From an uncultured Oscillospiraceae bacterium (GTDB lineage: Bacteria; Bacillota; Clostridia; Oscillospirales; Acutalibacteraceae): a stretch of 38,426 nt of DNA. Where the stretch lies: the NCBI GenBank assembly GCA_900550315.1, contig URRK01000001.1:1-38426 (forward strand), given 5' to 3'. The notes below the pieces were generated by a model. That model made no database searches. It saw nothing but the letters and a program-made list of their open reading frames with translations, and was not told the origin of the DNA. Each line of letters opens with the position of its first letter. The first letter of the stretch is position 1. The position numbers and the translations under genes are program-made. Shown one piece after another: positions 25,046 to 32,717 of this stretch.

Positions 25046-26158
25046 GTTTTGCACGCGGTAGTTGCCCAAAAAGGCAAAATCGCGCACCTCGTCGGCCAGG
25101 GTCTGCAGCAGCTGCGCCGTGTCGCGGTTTTTCAGGCAGCCGTCAAAATCAAGGTAAAATTGGGTTTCAAAATCGCCGCCCTTGCCCGCGGCCGATTCCA
25201 GCTTGGTTAGGTTTAACCCGTGCAGCGCAAAGCGGGTTAAAATTTTTTGCAGCGCGCCCGGCGTGTGCGGCGTAGCAAACGAAAGGCTAATTTTGTTGCT
25301 GCCCGGCTCAAACACCGGCCGGTTGCTTAACACGGCAAAGCGGGTGCAGTTGTTTTGGTAATCCTGAATGGCGGGGGCCAAAATGTTAAGCCCGTATTCG
25401 TCCGCGCAGTAGGCCGAGCCAATGGCGGCAACGCTGCCGTCGGCCGAATGGGCAACCAGCTTGGCCGCCTCGGCCGTGTTTTGGTACTCTACCGCCTTTA
25501 GCCCGTGCGCGCGTATAAATCCGTTGCACTGCGAAAGCGCCTGCGGGTGCGAGTACACGGTTTTTACGGCCGAAAGCGCCGTGCCCGGCTTGGCCAGCAG
25601 GTTGTGCTGCACCGCCATGTTTACCGAGCCTACAATGTAGCTTTTGTACTGCAGCAAAAGGTCGTAAACCTCGCGCACGCTGCCGGCGGTAGAATTTTCT
25701 ACCGGCACAATGCCAAAGGCGCACCGGCCGGAATGAACCGCCTCAAACACGGCGGCAAAGCGGCCAAAAAAAACCGGCTGCACACCGGGGTAGGCCGCCC
25801 GCAGCGCCAGGTGCGTAAAGGCGCCGTCGGTGCCGTAGCAGGCAACGCTGCCGTTTACCTGCAGCGCCTGCTCGCGGTATTCGGGCAGCGGCCGCCCGGC
25901 GTTTAACCGGGTGCTTTGCAGCTCACGGCTGCAGGCCATAATAAAGGCGTAAATTTCGGCTAAATAGCTGCCGTATTCCCCGCCCTCGGCGCGTACCTTT
26001 TGCAAAATTTCCTGCTCGCGGCCCGGGTGGTACAGCGGCAAATTTTGCGCCTTTTTAACCTCGGCAACAGCCAGCGAGCACTTCATGCGCTCCACCAATA
26101 AACGGGTCAGCTCTGCGTCGCAGGCGTCAATTTGTTTTCGAATATCTTTTAGTTCCAT
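25034..26158 (-). CDS. pheA: Bifunctional chorismate mutase / prephenate dehydratase
   Basis: A 374-aa fusion that turns chorismate into prephenate and then phenylpyruvate for phenylalanine synthesis. Residues 1-85 are an AroQ-type chorismate mutase (ELKDIRKQIDACDAELTRLL, with the active-site R and K residues). About 103-280 is prephenate dehydratase (TDGAFTHLALRAAYP, and the catalytic NCTRFAV). About 290-365 is an ACT domain with TPGALQKIL, but the normal ESRP Phe-binding motif reads ESAA. I use ATG 26158 (MELKDIRK), with AAGGTG before it; a GTG four codons upstream is possible. It follows aroC after a terminator-like hairpin. Confidence 0.94.
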   Translation of the reverse strand: MELKDIRKQIDACDAELTRLLVERMKCSLAVAEVKKAQNLPLYHPGREQEILQKVRAEGGEYGSYLAEIYAFIMACSRELQSTRLNAGRPLPEYREQALQVNGSVACYGTDGAFTHLALRAAYPGVQPVFFGRFAAVFEAVHSGRCAFGIVPVENSTAGSVREVYDLLLQYKSYIVGSVNMAVQHNLLAKPGTALSAVKTVYSHPQALSQCNGFIRAHGLKAVEYQNTAEAAKLVAHSADGSVAAIGSAYCADEYGLNILAPAIQDYQNNCTRFAVLSNRPVFEPGSNKISLSFATPHTPGALQKILTRFALHGLNLTKLESAAGKGGDFETQFYLDFDGCLKNRDTAQLLQTLADEVRDFAFLGNYRVQNARE

Positions 26159-26415
26159 TGTTTTTAGCACCTTTTTTGCAACGCCGCAGCTTTTGCGGGC
26201 TTAGCGGATTTGGCTTTGTGGGTTTTGGTTGTTATACCGCGTTGTTTTTAAAAAGTTTATTTTAAAGGCTTAAAAAATTTTATGTTTTTAAGCTGGTATT
26301 TTTAAGGCGCGCGGGGTTTTGTTTCGCCCGTTTGGGTTGGTCGGGGTTAGCCCCGGCTTAACCAAAGCGCACATACAAGCGCCAATTGAAAGAAGCATTT
26401 AGCTGTAACCCCCGC
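26159..26415. other. Gap before pheA
   Basis: About 257 bases between the aroC terminator and pheA. A TATAAC on the minus strand near 26235 could be a -10, but no acceptable -35 goes with it. I see no gene or clear structure. Confidence 0.4.
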
Positions 26416-26450
26416 AAAAAGCCTTTGTAACCGGTTAAACCGGCAAGGCT
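26416..26450 (-). terminator. Terminator after aroC
   Basis: On the minus strand AGCCTTG pairs with CAAAGGCT (one bulge), with an inner CCGGTT/AACCGG stem, followed by TTTTT. It suggests pheA is transcribed separately or by read-through. Confidence 0.75.
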
Positions 26451-26482
26451 AACCCTAAATTAAGGCTGTTAAACGGCGCCCC

Positions 26483-27562
26483 TTAACGCCAAACAAGGTC
26501 GGCAACGGCCAAGGTCAATGCGGCCTCCAGCGCCGGCAATGCCCGCGGCACAATGCAGGGGTCGTGCCTGCCGCGAATTTTAAGCTCGGCGTTCTTTTTT
26601 TCTAACAGGTCTACCGTTTGCTGCGCCTTAGAAATTGAGGGGGTGGGCTTTAGCGCAACGGTAATCAGCAGCGGCGCCCCGTTGCTAATGCCGCCGGTAA
26701 TGCCCCCGCAAAAGTTGGTGCGGCAACAAACTTCGCCGTTTTCGTTATAATACATACTGTCGTTAACCTCGCTGCCCCTGGCGCCGGCAAAGCCAAACCC
26801 GGCGCCAAAAGCAACGGCCTTAACGGCCGGCACGCCAAACAATGCCTGACTAATACGGTTTTCCAGCCCGTTAAACATGGGGTCGCCCAGCCCGGCCGGC
26901 AGCCCTGCTACCGCCAGCTCTACCGCGCCGCCAACACTGTCCTGCGCGGCGGCCGCTGCTTTAATTTCGGCCCGCATTTTTGGCTGTATCCGGGGGTTTA
27001 TTACCGAAAAATATTCGCTCGAAAGCTTTTTCAACTGCTCAATGTTAACGGCGGTGGGGTTAAACAGGTCGTCCTTTACGCTGCCAATTTGGCTAACGTG
27101 CCCGCCAATAAAAATGCCCTGTTTTTCTAACGCGGGGCGCAGAACAGAGGCTGCCGCAACCAGCGGCGCTGTTAACCGGCCCGAAAAATGCCCCCCGCCG
27201 GCAACATCCTGAAAGCCGCCGTACCGCACGCTTGCGGCGTAATCGGCGTGGGAGGGGCGGGGAAACCGGCGAAGATCTTCGTAATCCTGCGAGCGTACAT
27301 TGGTGTTTTTAATAATCAGCGTTAGCGGCGCGCCGGTTGTTTTGCCTTCCAGTATTCCCGAAAGAAATTGCGGTATATCCTGTTCCCTGCGCGGCGTGGC
27401 GCTGGAATCCTGCCCCGGGGCGCGGCGGTGTATTTGGGTTAGCACATATTGCCGATCCAACAAAATGCCGGGGGGCGGGGAATCTATTACCGCACCAATG
27501 GCCGGGCCGTGGCTTTCGCCGAAAATGGTAACGCGAAGGTTAGTTCCAAAGGTTGAGGACAT
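26483..27562 (-). CDS. aroC: Chorismate synthase
   Basis: A 359-aa FMN-dependent enzyme making chorismate from EPSP, the last shikimate step. It begins FGTNLRVTIFGESHGPAIG, the family signature with the active-site His. RPSHADYAASVRYGG, the GGHFSGRLTAP loop, and GARGSEVNDSMYYN are also present. The C-terminal RHDPCIVPRALPALEA is standard. AGGAGGG lies six bases before the ATG, inside the end of aroA; the genes overlap by 23 bp, so translation is coupled. Confidence 0.97.
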   Translation of the reverse strand: MSSTFGTNLRVTIFGESHGPAIGAVIDSPPPGILLDRQYVLTQIHRRAPGQDSSATPRREQDIPQFLSGILEGKTTGAPLTLIIKNTNVRSQDYEDLRRFPRPSHADYAASVRYGGFQDVAGGGHFSGRLTAPLVAAASVLRPALEKQGIFIGGHVSQIGSVKDDLFNPTAVNIEQLKKLSSEYFSVINPRIQPKMRAEIKAAAAAQDSVGGAVELAVAGLPAGLGDPMFNGLENRISQALFGVPAVKAVAFGAGFGFAGARGSEVNDSMYYNENGEVCCRTNFCGGITGGISNGAPLLITVALKPTPSISKAQQTVDLLEKKNAELKIRGRHDPCIVPRALPALEAALTLAVADLVWR

Positions 27563-29063
27563 TTGCCTTCCCTCCTAAAGTTGTAAAGTCTTTAAAAAAG
27601 TTGGGGTAAGATTTTTCGGTAGCCTCGGCAGTGGTTATTTGCGTTTTGCCGGCGGCGTAGGCGGCCGCCACGCTAAAGGCCATCACAATGCGGTGGTCGT
27701 TTGCGCCGCAAACCTGCCCGCCTTTTGGTAAAACGGGGTAAATAATTAGGCCGTCGGCCGTTTGCTCGGCCTTGCCGCCTAAGGCGTTTACCGCCGCCGC
27801 CGTGGTGGCTAAGCGGTCGCTTTCTTTAAAACGCAGGCGCTCGGCGTGGGTCAGCACCGTTTGGCCCGCGGCAAACATGGCCGCCGCCGCTAACGCCGGC
27901 ACCATATCGGGAATATTGCGGCAGTCAATGGTGCGCGCGGCCTCGGCCGTGTTGGCGCTTTCACGCGTGGCAGTCGGGCCGTTATTTTGGCTGCTTGCGG
28001 TGGGGTTGTTGGAGCCGCCGCCCGGTTGCACCGCAGCTTTAAGGCTGCCGGTTGCCGGGCTATCTGCTGCCAGACCAATTTGGTTATTGCCGCTTTTTCT
28101 TTGAGCACAGGCGTCGATGTTTTTGCCGGAAACGTAGGGGCTGCCAACTTCGTTCAAAGCAACGGCCACGCGGCTTTCGCCTGCTTCACCGTTTAAGGGT
28201 TGGGGTGCTTTTTCAAGGTGCAGCGTTTGCCCCTGCCAAACCGGCTGTACGCCAAATTTTGCAAAAAGCGCTAAGCCGGCTTTGTCCCCCTGGGCCGAGC
28301 GGGGGTTTAGCCCGGTTAGCCGCAGCCGGGCGCCCATGGCGGCCGCCGCCAGGTAAAAGCTGGCCTGTGACCAATCGCCCTCAATTTCAACATCTTTAGC
28401 CCGGTAGCTGCCGGTGGTTTGGTAAACGCCGTTGTGCGCCGTTACCGTTACGCCAAATTCGGCCAGTGCCTGCACGGTAAGATCAATATACCCGGCCGAT
28501 TGCAGCGGCGTGGTAAGCTCGGCGCTGCTGTTGGGGCCAATTAGCGGCAGCGCCAGCAGCAGCCCGGTTAGGTGCTGCGAGCTAACCGCACCCGAAATTT
28601 TAAAAACGCCGGGGTTTAGCCTGCCGGTTACGGTAATGGGTAATAAATCGGCCGAGCATTGCACCCCGTGCCGGCGCAGCAGTTCGGTCATTTCACGCAT
28701 GGGGCGCTGCGGCAGCCGGCCGTGCCCGGTAAAGGTAACGGTGCGGCCCAGCGCTGCGGCAATGGGCAGTAAAAAGCGTAGGGTAGAGCCCGACTCCCCG
28801 CAGTCTATTGTAACGGGGCTGCCGCTTTGAGGGCGGCCGCCAATGCCGGTAATGTAAAAGGCGCCGTTTTGCTCGGTAATTTCTGCTCCTAACGCGGCGG
28901 CGGCCTTTAGGGTGGCGTCAATATCCTTCGAGTGGCAGGCCGGCTCCACGCGGGAGGTACCTTTGGCCAACGCCGCCCCTAAAATAAGGCGGTGCGCCGC
29001 ACTTTTAGAGGGGGGGATAAAAACCTTGCCGCACAGCGGCGCGGGGGTAATTTCAACCGTCAT
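27540..29063 (-). CDS. aroA: EPSP synthase (3-phosphoshikimate 1-carboxyvinyltransferase) with an insertion
   Basis: A 507-aa enzyme joining shikimate-3-phosphate and PEP. Bacterial EPSP synthases are usually about 425-450 aa. Catalytic motifs are intact: PPSKSAAHR (Lys20, Arg25), the CGESGSTLRFL loop, SSQHLTGLLLALP, Asp386 in NIPDMVPALA, ERLRFKESDR and NDHRIVMA. The extra length is a Gly/Asn/Ser/Ala-rich low-complexity insertion at about residues 290-378, just before the IDCRNIPD strand. It overlaps aroB by 11 bp and aroC by 23 bp. The insertion lies on a surface connection and need not abolish activity, which is inference. Confidence 0.95.
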   Translation of the reverse strand: MTVEITPAPLCGKVFIPPSKSAAHRLILGAALAKGTSRVEPACHSKDIDATLKAAAALGAEITEQNGAFYITGIGGRPQSGSPVTIDCGESGSTLRFLLPIAAALGRTVTFTGHGRLPQRPMREMTELLRRHGVQCSADLLPITVTGRLNPGVFKISGAVSSQHLTGLLLALPLIGPNSSAELTTPLQSAGYIDLTVQALAEFGVTVTAHNGVYQTTGSYRAKDVEIEGDWSQASFYLAAAAMGARLRLTGLNPRSAQGDKAGLALFAKFGVQPVWQGQTLHLEKAPQPLNGEAGESRVAVALNEVGSPYVSGKNIDACAQRKSGNNQIGLAADSPATGSLKAAVQPGGGSNNPTASSQNNGPTATRESANTAEAARTIDCRNIPDMVPALAAAAMFAAGQTVLTHAERLRFKESDRLATTAAAVNALGGKAEQTADGLIIYPVLPKGGQVCGANDHRIVMAFSVAAAYAAGKTQITTAEATEKSYPNFFKDFTTLGGKANVLNLWN

Positions 29064-30138
29064 ACTGCGCTCCTTGCTGTAACAGCTGCAACAGGGTCTT
29101 AAAATCGGTTTTTAAAACGGCCGCACTGCCAATATTTTTTAAGTAAACCAAGCGAACGCCGCCCGCAACGGCTTTTTTGTCGCTTTTGCTAATTTCGCAA
29201 AGGTCGGCGGCGGCAATGTCGGTTTGCAGTGGCAGGCCGTACCGGGTAAGGCAGCCGCAAAGCCGCCGGTAGGTGCCCGGCGCGGTGTAGCCGGCCGCCT
29301 CGGTGGCGCGAGTTATTAAGGCCATGCCAACGGCAACTGCCTGCCCGTGTGAAAGGCCGTTAAAGTTTTGGTATTTTTCAATGGCGTGGCCAAGCGTGTG
29401 GCCAAAGTTTAGTAAAATGCGGTCCCCCTGCTCGGTAAAATCGCGCTCGGTTACTTCTACCTTCATGCCAATAGCCTCTCGCAGTACCTCGGGCAAAACC
29501 GCCTTTAGGCTTTCAAGGCGGTGCTGCTCCAACAGGCTAAAAAGCCCCGGCTTTAAAATAGCCCCGGCTTTAATCACCTCGGCTAAGCCGTCTTGCCAAA
29601 AATGCTGTGGCAGGGTGTTTAGGGCGCTGGTATCGGCCAGCACGGCCAACGGCAGGTGAAAGGCGCCGCAAAGGTTTTTTCCAAACGGTAAATCGCACCC
29701 CGTTTTGCCCCCAACCGAGGAATCTACCTGTGCCAGCAGTGTGGTTGGCAGCTGCACAAAGTGAATACCGCGCAAATAAATGGCGGCGGCAAAGCCGGTT
29801 AAATCGCCGCAAACTCCGCCGCCCAGGGCAATGGCAAGGTCTTGGCGGGTCAGTCGGTTCTCGCAAAAAAACTGCAAAATGCCCTGCACCGTTTCTAAGG
29901 TTTTTTGCGGCTCGCCGGCCTTAAAGGCGTAGCTAAAGGGGGTAAACCCCGCTGCCGTTAAGGCGTTTAACACCGGCTGCAGGTGCAGCGGCGCAACATT
30001 GCTGTCGGTTACAACGGCAAGCCGCCGCGCCGGGGTAAGCTTTTTTAAAATTTCCCCGCAGGAGGAAAACAGCCCGGGCTGCACAATAATGGGGTAGCGG
30101 TGCGGCTTAGCACCGGGAACGGTTACAGTAAGCTCCAT
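29053..30138 (-). CDS. aroB: 3-dehydroquinate synthase
   Basis: A 361-aa NAD- and zinc-dependent enzyme converting DAHP to 3-dehydroquinate. The glycine-rich ALGGGVCGDLTGFAAAIYLRG, LPTTLLAQVDSSVGGKTG and NFGHTLGHAIEKY (zinc-binding His) motifs are all present. I start at ATG 30138 (MELTVTVPG), with AAGGAG eight bases upstream; the longer reading adds 16 residues of no family likeness. It overlaps aroA, so aroB-aroA-aroC are translationally coupled. Confidence 0.96.
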   Translation of the reverse strand: MELTVTVPGAKPHRYPIIVQPGLFSSCGEILKKLTPARRLAVVTDSNVAPLHLQPVLNALTAAGFTPFSYAFKAGEPQKTLETVQGILQFFCENRLTRQDLAIALGGGVCGDLTGFAAAIYLRGIHFVQLPTTLLAQVDSSVGGKTGCDLPFGKNLCGAFHLPLAVLADTSALNTLPQHFWQDGLAEVIKAGAILKPGLFSLLEQHRLESLKAVLPEVLREAIGMKVEVTERDFTEQGDRILLNFGHTLGHAIEKYQNFNGLSHGQAVAVGMALITRATEAAGYTAPGTYRRLCGCLTRYGLPLQTDIAAADLCEISKSDKKAVAGGVRLVYLKNIGSAAVLKTDFKTLLQLLQQGAQYDG

Positions 30139-30340
30139 GCAAAATGCTCCTTTGCAAAATAAACGGTTTGGTTTGGCTGCTGCCAAGCCTGGTTAAGTGA
30201 AAATAATATAAACAAATAAACGGTTAAATGAATGGAATGAACAGTGGAACAAATAAAACGCAGCCGCACAGTAAAAACAGGGCGGCAAAAGGCCAAAAGC
30301 GCCGGCTGCGTGTTTTTTAGGCCTTAAAAGTGCGCCCTCT
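30139..30340. other. Gap between aroB and the repeat array, with a cross-shaped hairpin
   Basis: Holds the terminator-like hairpin at 30251-30318. On the minus strand a weak promoter candidate for aroB (TTCATT, then TATATT/TATTAT, near 30203-30232) is visible. No gene is supported. Confidence 0.4.
30251..30318. terminator. Long-loop hairpin between aroK and aroB
   Basis: The arms ACGCAGCCG (30258-30266) and CGGCTGCGT (30303-30311) pair perfectly over nine bp. The 36-base loop can form a further GGC/GCC stem. The minus strand continues TTTTATTTG and the plus strand GTTTTTT, so it could stop transcription either way. It probably ends the aroE-aroK transcript. Confidence 0.55.
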
Positions 30341-30733
30341 AACCCAAGCGTACATTTTTAAAGCTTAAGCGCTGCGGTTTTAAGCCAAGCGTATCCTTTC
30401 TAAGTACCCTTTTTAAGCTAAGCAAACGCTTTTAAAGTTTAAGCTTTGCTTTTCCAAGTCGGTTCTGCTTTTCTAAGCTGACTTTGCTCTTTTAAGCCAA
30501 ACCTTGCTTTTCTAAACAAAGTTTCACACTACACTGTGCCAAGCCCGGCAGCTTTTTAAGCTAAGCGTTGCCCTTGCCAAAGCGCAACGCTTTTTTCAGC
30601 CAATCCCCGCACCAAGCCCCGCACAATGTTAAGCCCGGTTCATTGCTTTTTAAGCCCGGTTCATTGCTTTTTAAGCCCGGTTCGGCACTTTTTCAAGCCC
30701 GGTTCGGCACGTTTTCAAGCCCAACGCCTTTTT
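30341..30733. repeat. Degenerate 19-22 bp tandem repeat array between aroK and aroB
   Basis: More than a dozen units follow one another. The left part (about 30341-30531) is made of 19-20 bp units near TAAGCCAARCNTTGCTTTT, for example 30381-30400, 30414-30433, 30434-30453, 30454-30472, 30473-30491 and 30492-30511. The right part has two identical 21-bp units, AAGCCCGGTTCATTGCTTTT plus T (30631-30651 and 30652-30672), then two 22-bp units differing at one base (30673-30694, 30695-30716). No spacers of constant length and no coding frame run through it. Confidence 0.85.
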
Positions 30734-30740
30734 AAATTTT

Positions 30741-31373
30741 TTAGCCCAAGCCCGTTTGTTGTAAAATCTCTAAAACCGCCTGCTCGGCGCCTTGGTTGGT
30801 AGAAACGGTAAACTCGGCTGCCGCTTTGTAAAACGGCTCCCGCTCGGCCAGCAGGGCGGTAATCCGGTTTTTCTTTTCGGTCTCGGTGCCCTGCAGCAGG
30901 GGGCGGGTTCGGTCGCCCTTTAAACGCTGCAGCACGGTTTGTGGAAGAACCTTTAGGTAAATAACTGTTCCGCTTTGCTTTAACAGCGCGGCGGTTTGGG
31001 GGTTTAGCACCGTGCCGCCCCCGCAGGAAAGAACCAGCCCGCTTTGGCTGCAAAGGCTGCGGGCAGCCTCCTGCTCCAGCGCCCGAAAGGCGCCCTCCCC
31101 CCGGGTGTTAAAAATTTCGGCAACGGTTTGGCCGGTCTGCTGCTCAATAAATTCGTCTAAATCAACAAACGGGCGGTGCAGCCGCCGGGCCAGCAGGCGG
31201 CCAACCGTGCTTTTTCCGCTGCCCATAAAGCCGCATAAAATCAGGTTATTTTTTAGGGCTTTGCCGCTTTGGTTCGCGGCATTTTTAGTACCAAAACGGT
31301 TTAGGCTTTTTTGGTTGGTTCCGGCCTTGGGGTTTAAATTGTTTTTTGGGTTTAAACGGTTTTGTTGGTTCAT
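30741..31373 (-). CDS. aroK: Shikimate kinase with an N-terminal Asn/Lys-rich extension
   Basis: A 210-aa enzyme that phosphorylates shikimate at O3. Walker A is GFMGSGKSTVGR. The shikimate-binding Asp in FVDLDEFIE, the arginine in IFNTRGEGAFRALE, and LVLSCGGGTVL are present. The lid DRTRPLL is intact. The usual enzyme is about 165-175 aa; here residues 1-40 are an Asn/Lys/Gln-rich tail with LNPK repeats. No internal ATG, GTG or TTG gives a normal start, and the ATG overlaps the aroE stop (ATGA), so the tail is probably translated. Confidence 0.95.
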   Translation of the reverse strand: MNQQNRLNPKNNLNPKAGTNQKSLNRFGTKNAANQSGKALKNNLILCGFMGSGKSTVGRLLARRLHRPFVDLDEFIEQQTGQTVAEIFNTRGEGAFRALEQEAARSLCSQSGLVLSCGGGTVLNPQTAALLKQSGTVIYLKVLPQTVLQRLKGDRTRPLLQGTETEKKNRITALLAEREPFYKAAAEFTVSTNQGAEQAVLEILQQTGLG

Positions 31374-32212
31374 GCCGGGGTAAACCTCCGGGTCATTTCT
31401 TCGTTTGCGGCGGAAATTAGGGATTTTAGGTCGCCGTCGCTAAATTCGGCGCCGTACCAAAGGCGCTGGGCCTCGGCCGCTTGCAGCACCAGCATTAACA
31501 TTCCGCCGGCAAAAGGCACGCCTACTTCGGCCGCCCGCTGCAGCAGCAGGGTGTTTTCGGGGTTGTAAACCGTGTCAAAAACAAAATCTACCTCCAAAAG
31601 CTGCTGTCGGCTTAGCGCGCAGCCGTTGGGGTTGGGGTACATACCCAGCGGGGTGGCGTTTACGGCAAGGTTAAAGTGGCCGCCGGCGCTTTCCAGCAGG
31701 GTAACGCTGGCCTTAGCCCCAAGCCCCTGCAGCTCGCCCAAAAGCTTTTGCGCGTTTTGGCCCTCGGGGTTTCGCACGGCTAAGGTAACCTCGCAGCCGC
31801 GCAGCGCGCACTCTAACGCAATGGTTCGGGCTACCCCGCCGCACCCGCAAATCAGCACCCGGCCGGTGGGCGTAACGCCTGCCAGCCGCAGCGCGTGTAT
31901 AAAGCCAAAAGCGTCGGTGTTGCAGCCAATGAGCCGCCCGTTTTTTTGCAAAACCGTGTTTACCGCGCCGTACCGCTCGGCAACCGGGTCTAATTCATCT
32001 AAAAAGGCAAGCACCGCCTGCTTGTGCGGAATGGTAACATTAAAGCCGTCCAGCGTGCGCAAAAAGGCCATTTGCTGCGGCAGCTGCTCTGGCGAAACAT
32101 CTATGCAGCTGTAGCTGCCGCTGCGCGAAAGCAGCGAAAAAAGCTGTTGGTGAATAAAGGGCGACATGGAATGGCCAATGGGGTGGCCGATCACCGCAAG
32201 TCGAGCAAACAT
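31370..32212 (-). CDS. aroE: Shikimate dehydrogenase
   Basis: A 280-aa NADPH enzyme reducing 3-dehydroshikimate to shikimate. The substrate motif GHPIGHSMSPFIHQ, the catalytic Lys-containing NVTIPHKQAVL, the dinucleotide loop ICGCGGVARTIALE, and the NATPLGMYP and QAAEAQRLWYG segments are clear. AGGGG lies five bases upstream of the ATG. It is first in the aroE-aroK pair and has a strong promoter that faces the acpP promoter. Confidence 0.96.
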   Translation of the reverse strand: MFARLAVIGHPIGHSMSPFIHQQLFSLLSRSGSYSCIDVSPEQLPQQMAFLRTLDGFNVTIPHKQAVLAFLDELDPVAERYGAVNTVLQKNGRLIGCNTDAFGFIHALRLAGVTPTGRVLICGCGGVARTIALECALRGCEVTLAVRNPEGQNAQKLLGELQGLGAKASVTLLESAGGHFNLAVNATPLGMYPNPNGCALSRQQLLEVDFVFDTVYNPENTLLLQRAAEVGVPFAGGMLMLVLQAAEAQRLWYGAEFSDGDLKSLISAANEEMTRRFTPA

Positions 32213-32248
32213 TTTTACCCCTGACTTTCAAAAAAATTTAAAAAAGTG

Positions 32249-32277
32249 TTGACAAATGCGCATAATCCTCATATTAT
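32249..32277 (+). promoter_or_regulatory. Promoter of acpP
   Basis: TTGACA (32249-32254), a 17-bp spacer and TATTAT (32272-32277). The expected start is near 32284, with a leader of about 100 nt. Confidence 0.88.
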
Positions 32278-32287
32278 CATATATAGG

Positions 32288-32312
32288 CGTAAAACCAAAG
32301 GCGCGTTTTACG
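32288..32312. promoter_or_regulatory. Inverted repeat between facing promoters
   Basis: CGTAAAAC (32288-32295) and GTTTTACG (32305-32312) form a perfect 8-bp inverted repeat with a 9-base centre. It lies exactly between the two predicted transcript starts. It could bind a dimeric repressor or form the 5' hairpin of both RNAs. Confidence 0.65.
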
Positions 32313-32318
32313 GTAAGA

Positions 32319-32347
32319 ATTATACCATAAACCGTTCGCCTTGTCCA
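32319..32347 (-). promoter_or_regulatory. Promoter of aroE-aroK
   Basis: Minus-strand TGGACA (32342-32347), a 17-bp spacer and TATAAT (32319-32324) with TGG making an extended -10. The expected start is near 32312, so this transcript crosses the acpP promoter. Confidence 0.85.
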
Positions 32348-32383
32348 CCGTTTTGCAAAATTATAAAGTAAGGGGGTAATGGA

Positions 32384-32611
32384 ATGGTTTTTGAAAAGAT
32401 TAAAGAAATTTTGGCCGCACAGTTCGATGTAGATCCCGACAGTATTGAAGTTACCACCAATATTGCCGACGATTTGAGTGCAGACAGCCTGGATGTTGTA
32501 GAAATTTTAATGAACATTGAGGACGAATTCGGCATTGAGATCCCGGATGAAGCTATAGAGGAGATTAAAACCGTTGGGGATTTGGTTTCTTACATAGAAA
32601 ACAACCGTTAA
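32384..32611 (+). CDS. acpP: Acyl carrier protein
   Basis: A 75-aa acidic four-helix carrier of fatty acyl chains. The phosphopantetheine attachment site is Ser35 in LSADSLDVVEI, where holo-ACP synthase acts. The C-terminal half (EDEFGIEIPDEAIEEIKTVGDLV) is standard. The ribosome site is a GGGGG run. It has its own promoter and is not next to other fatty acid genes; rnc, plsX and fabD are absent from the window. Confidence 0.97.
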   Translation: MVFEKIKEILAAQFDVDPDSIEVTTNIADDLSADSLDVVEILMNIEDEFGIEIPDEAIEEIKTVGDLVSYIENNR

Positions 32612-32636
32612 GGTTTAAAACTCCAGCATGTATTTG

Positions 32637-32692
32637 TTACCGGATCATTCCGGCGGGGGGACCTGCCAGGGGGGTCCGGTAAATTTGTTTTT
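32637..32692 (+). promoter_or_regulatory. Structured terminator or attenuator between acpP and radC
   Basis: TTACCGGA (32637-32644) pairs with TCCGGTAA (32675-32682), followed by ATTTGTTTTTT. Inside, CCGG/CCGG and GGACC/GGTCC stems are possible, and the second competes with the outer stem. The radC ribosome site starts about 20 bases later. Confidence 0.6.
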
Positions 32693-32717
32693 TCAAAATA
32701 TATTAGGAGGCGCTTGC

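Noticed and set aside
30341..30733. CRISPR array
   Set aside because: Repeats are about 20 bp, directly abutting without unique spacers, degenerate, and no cas gene is in the window.
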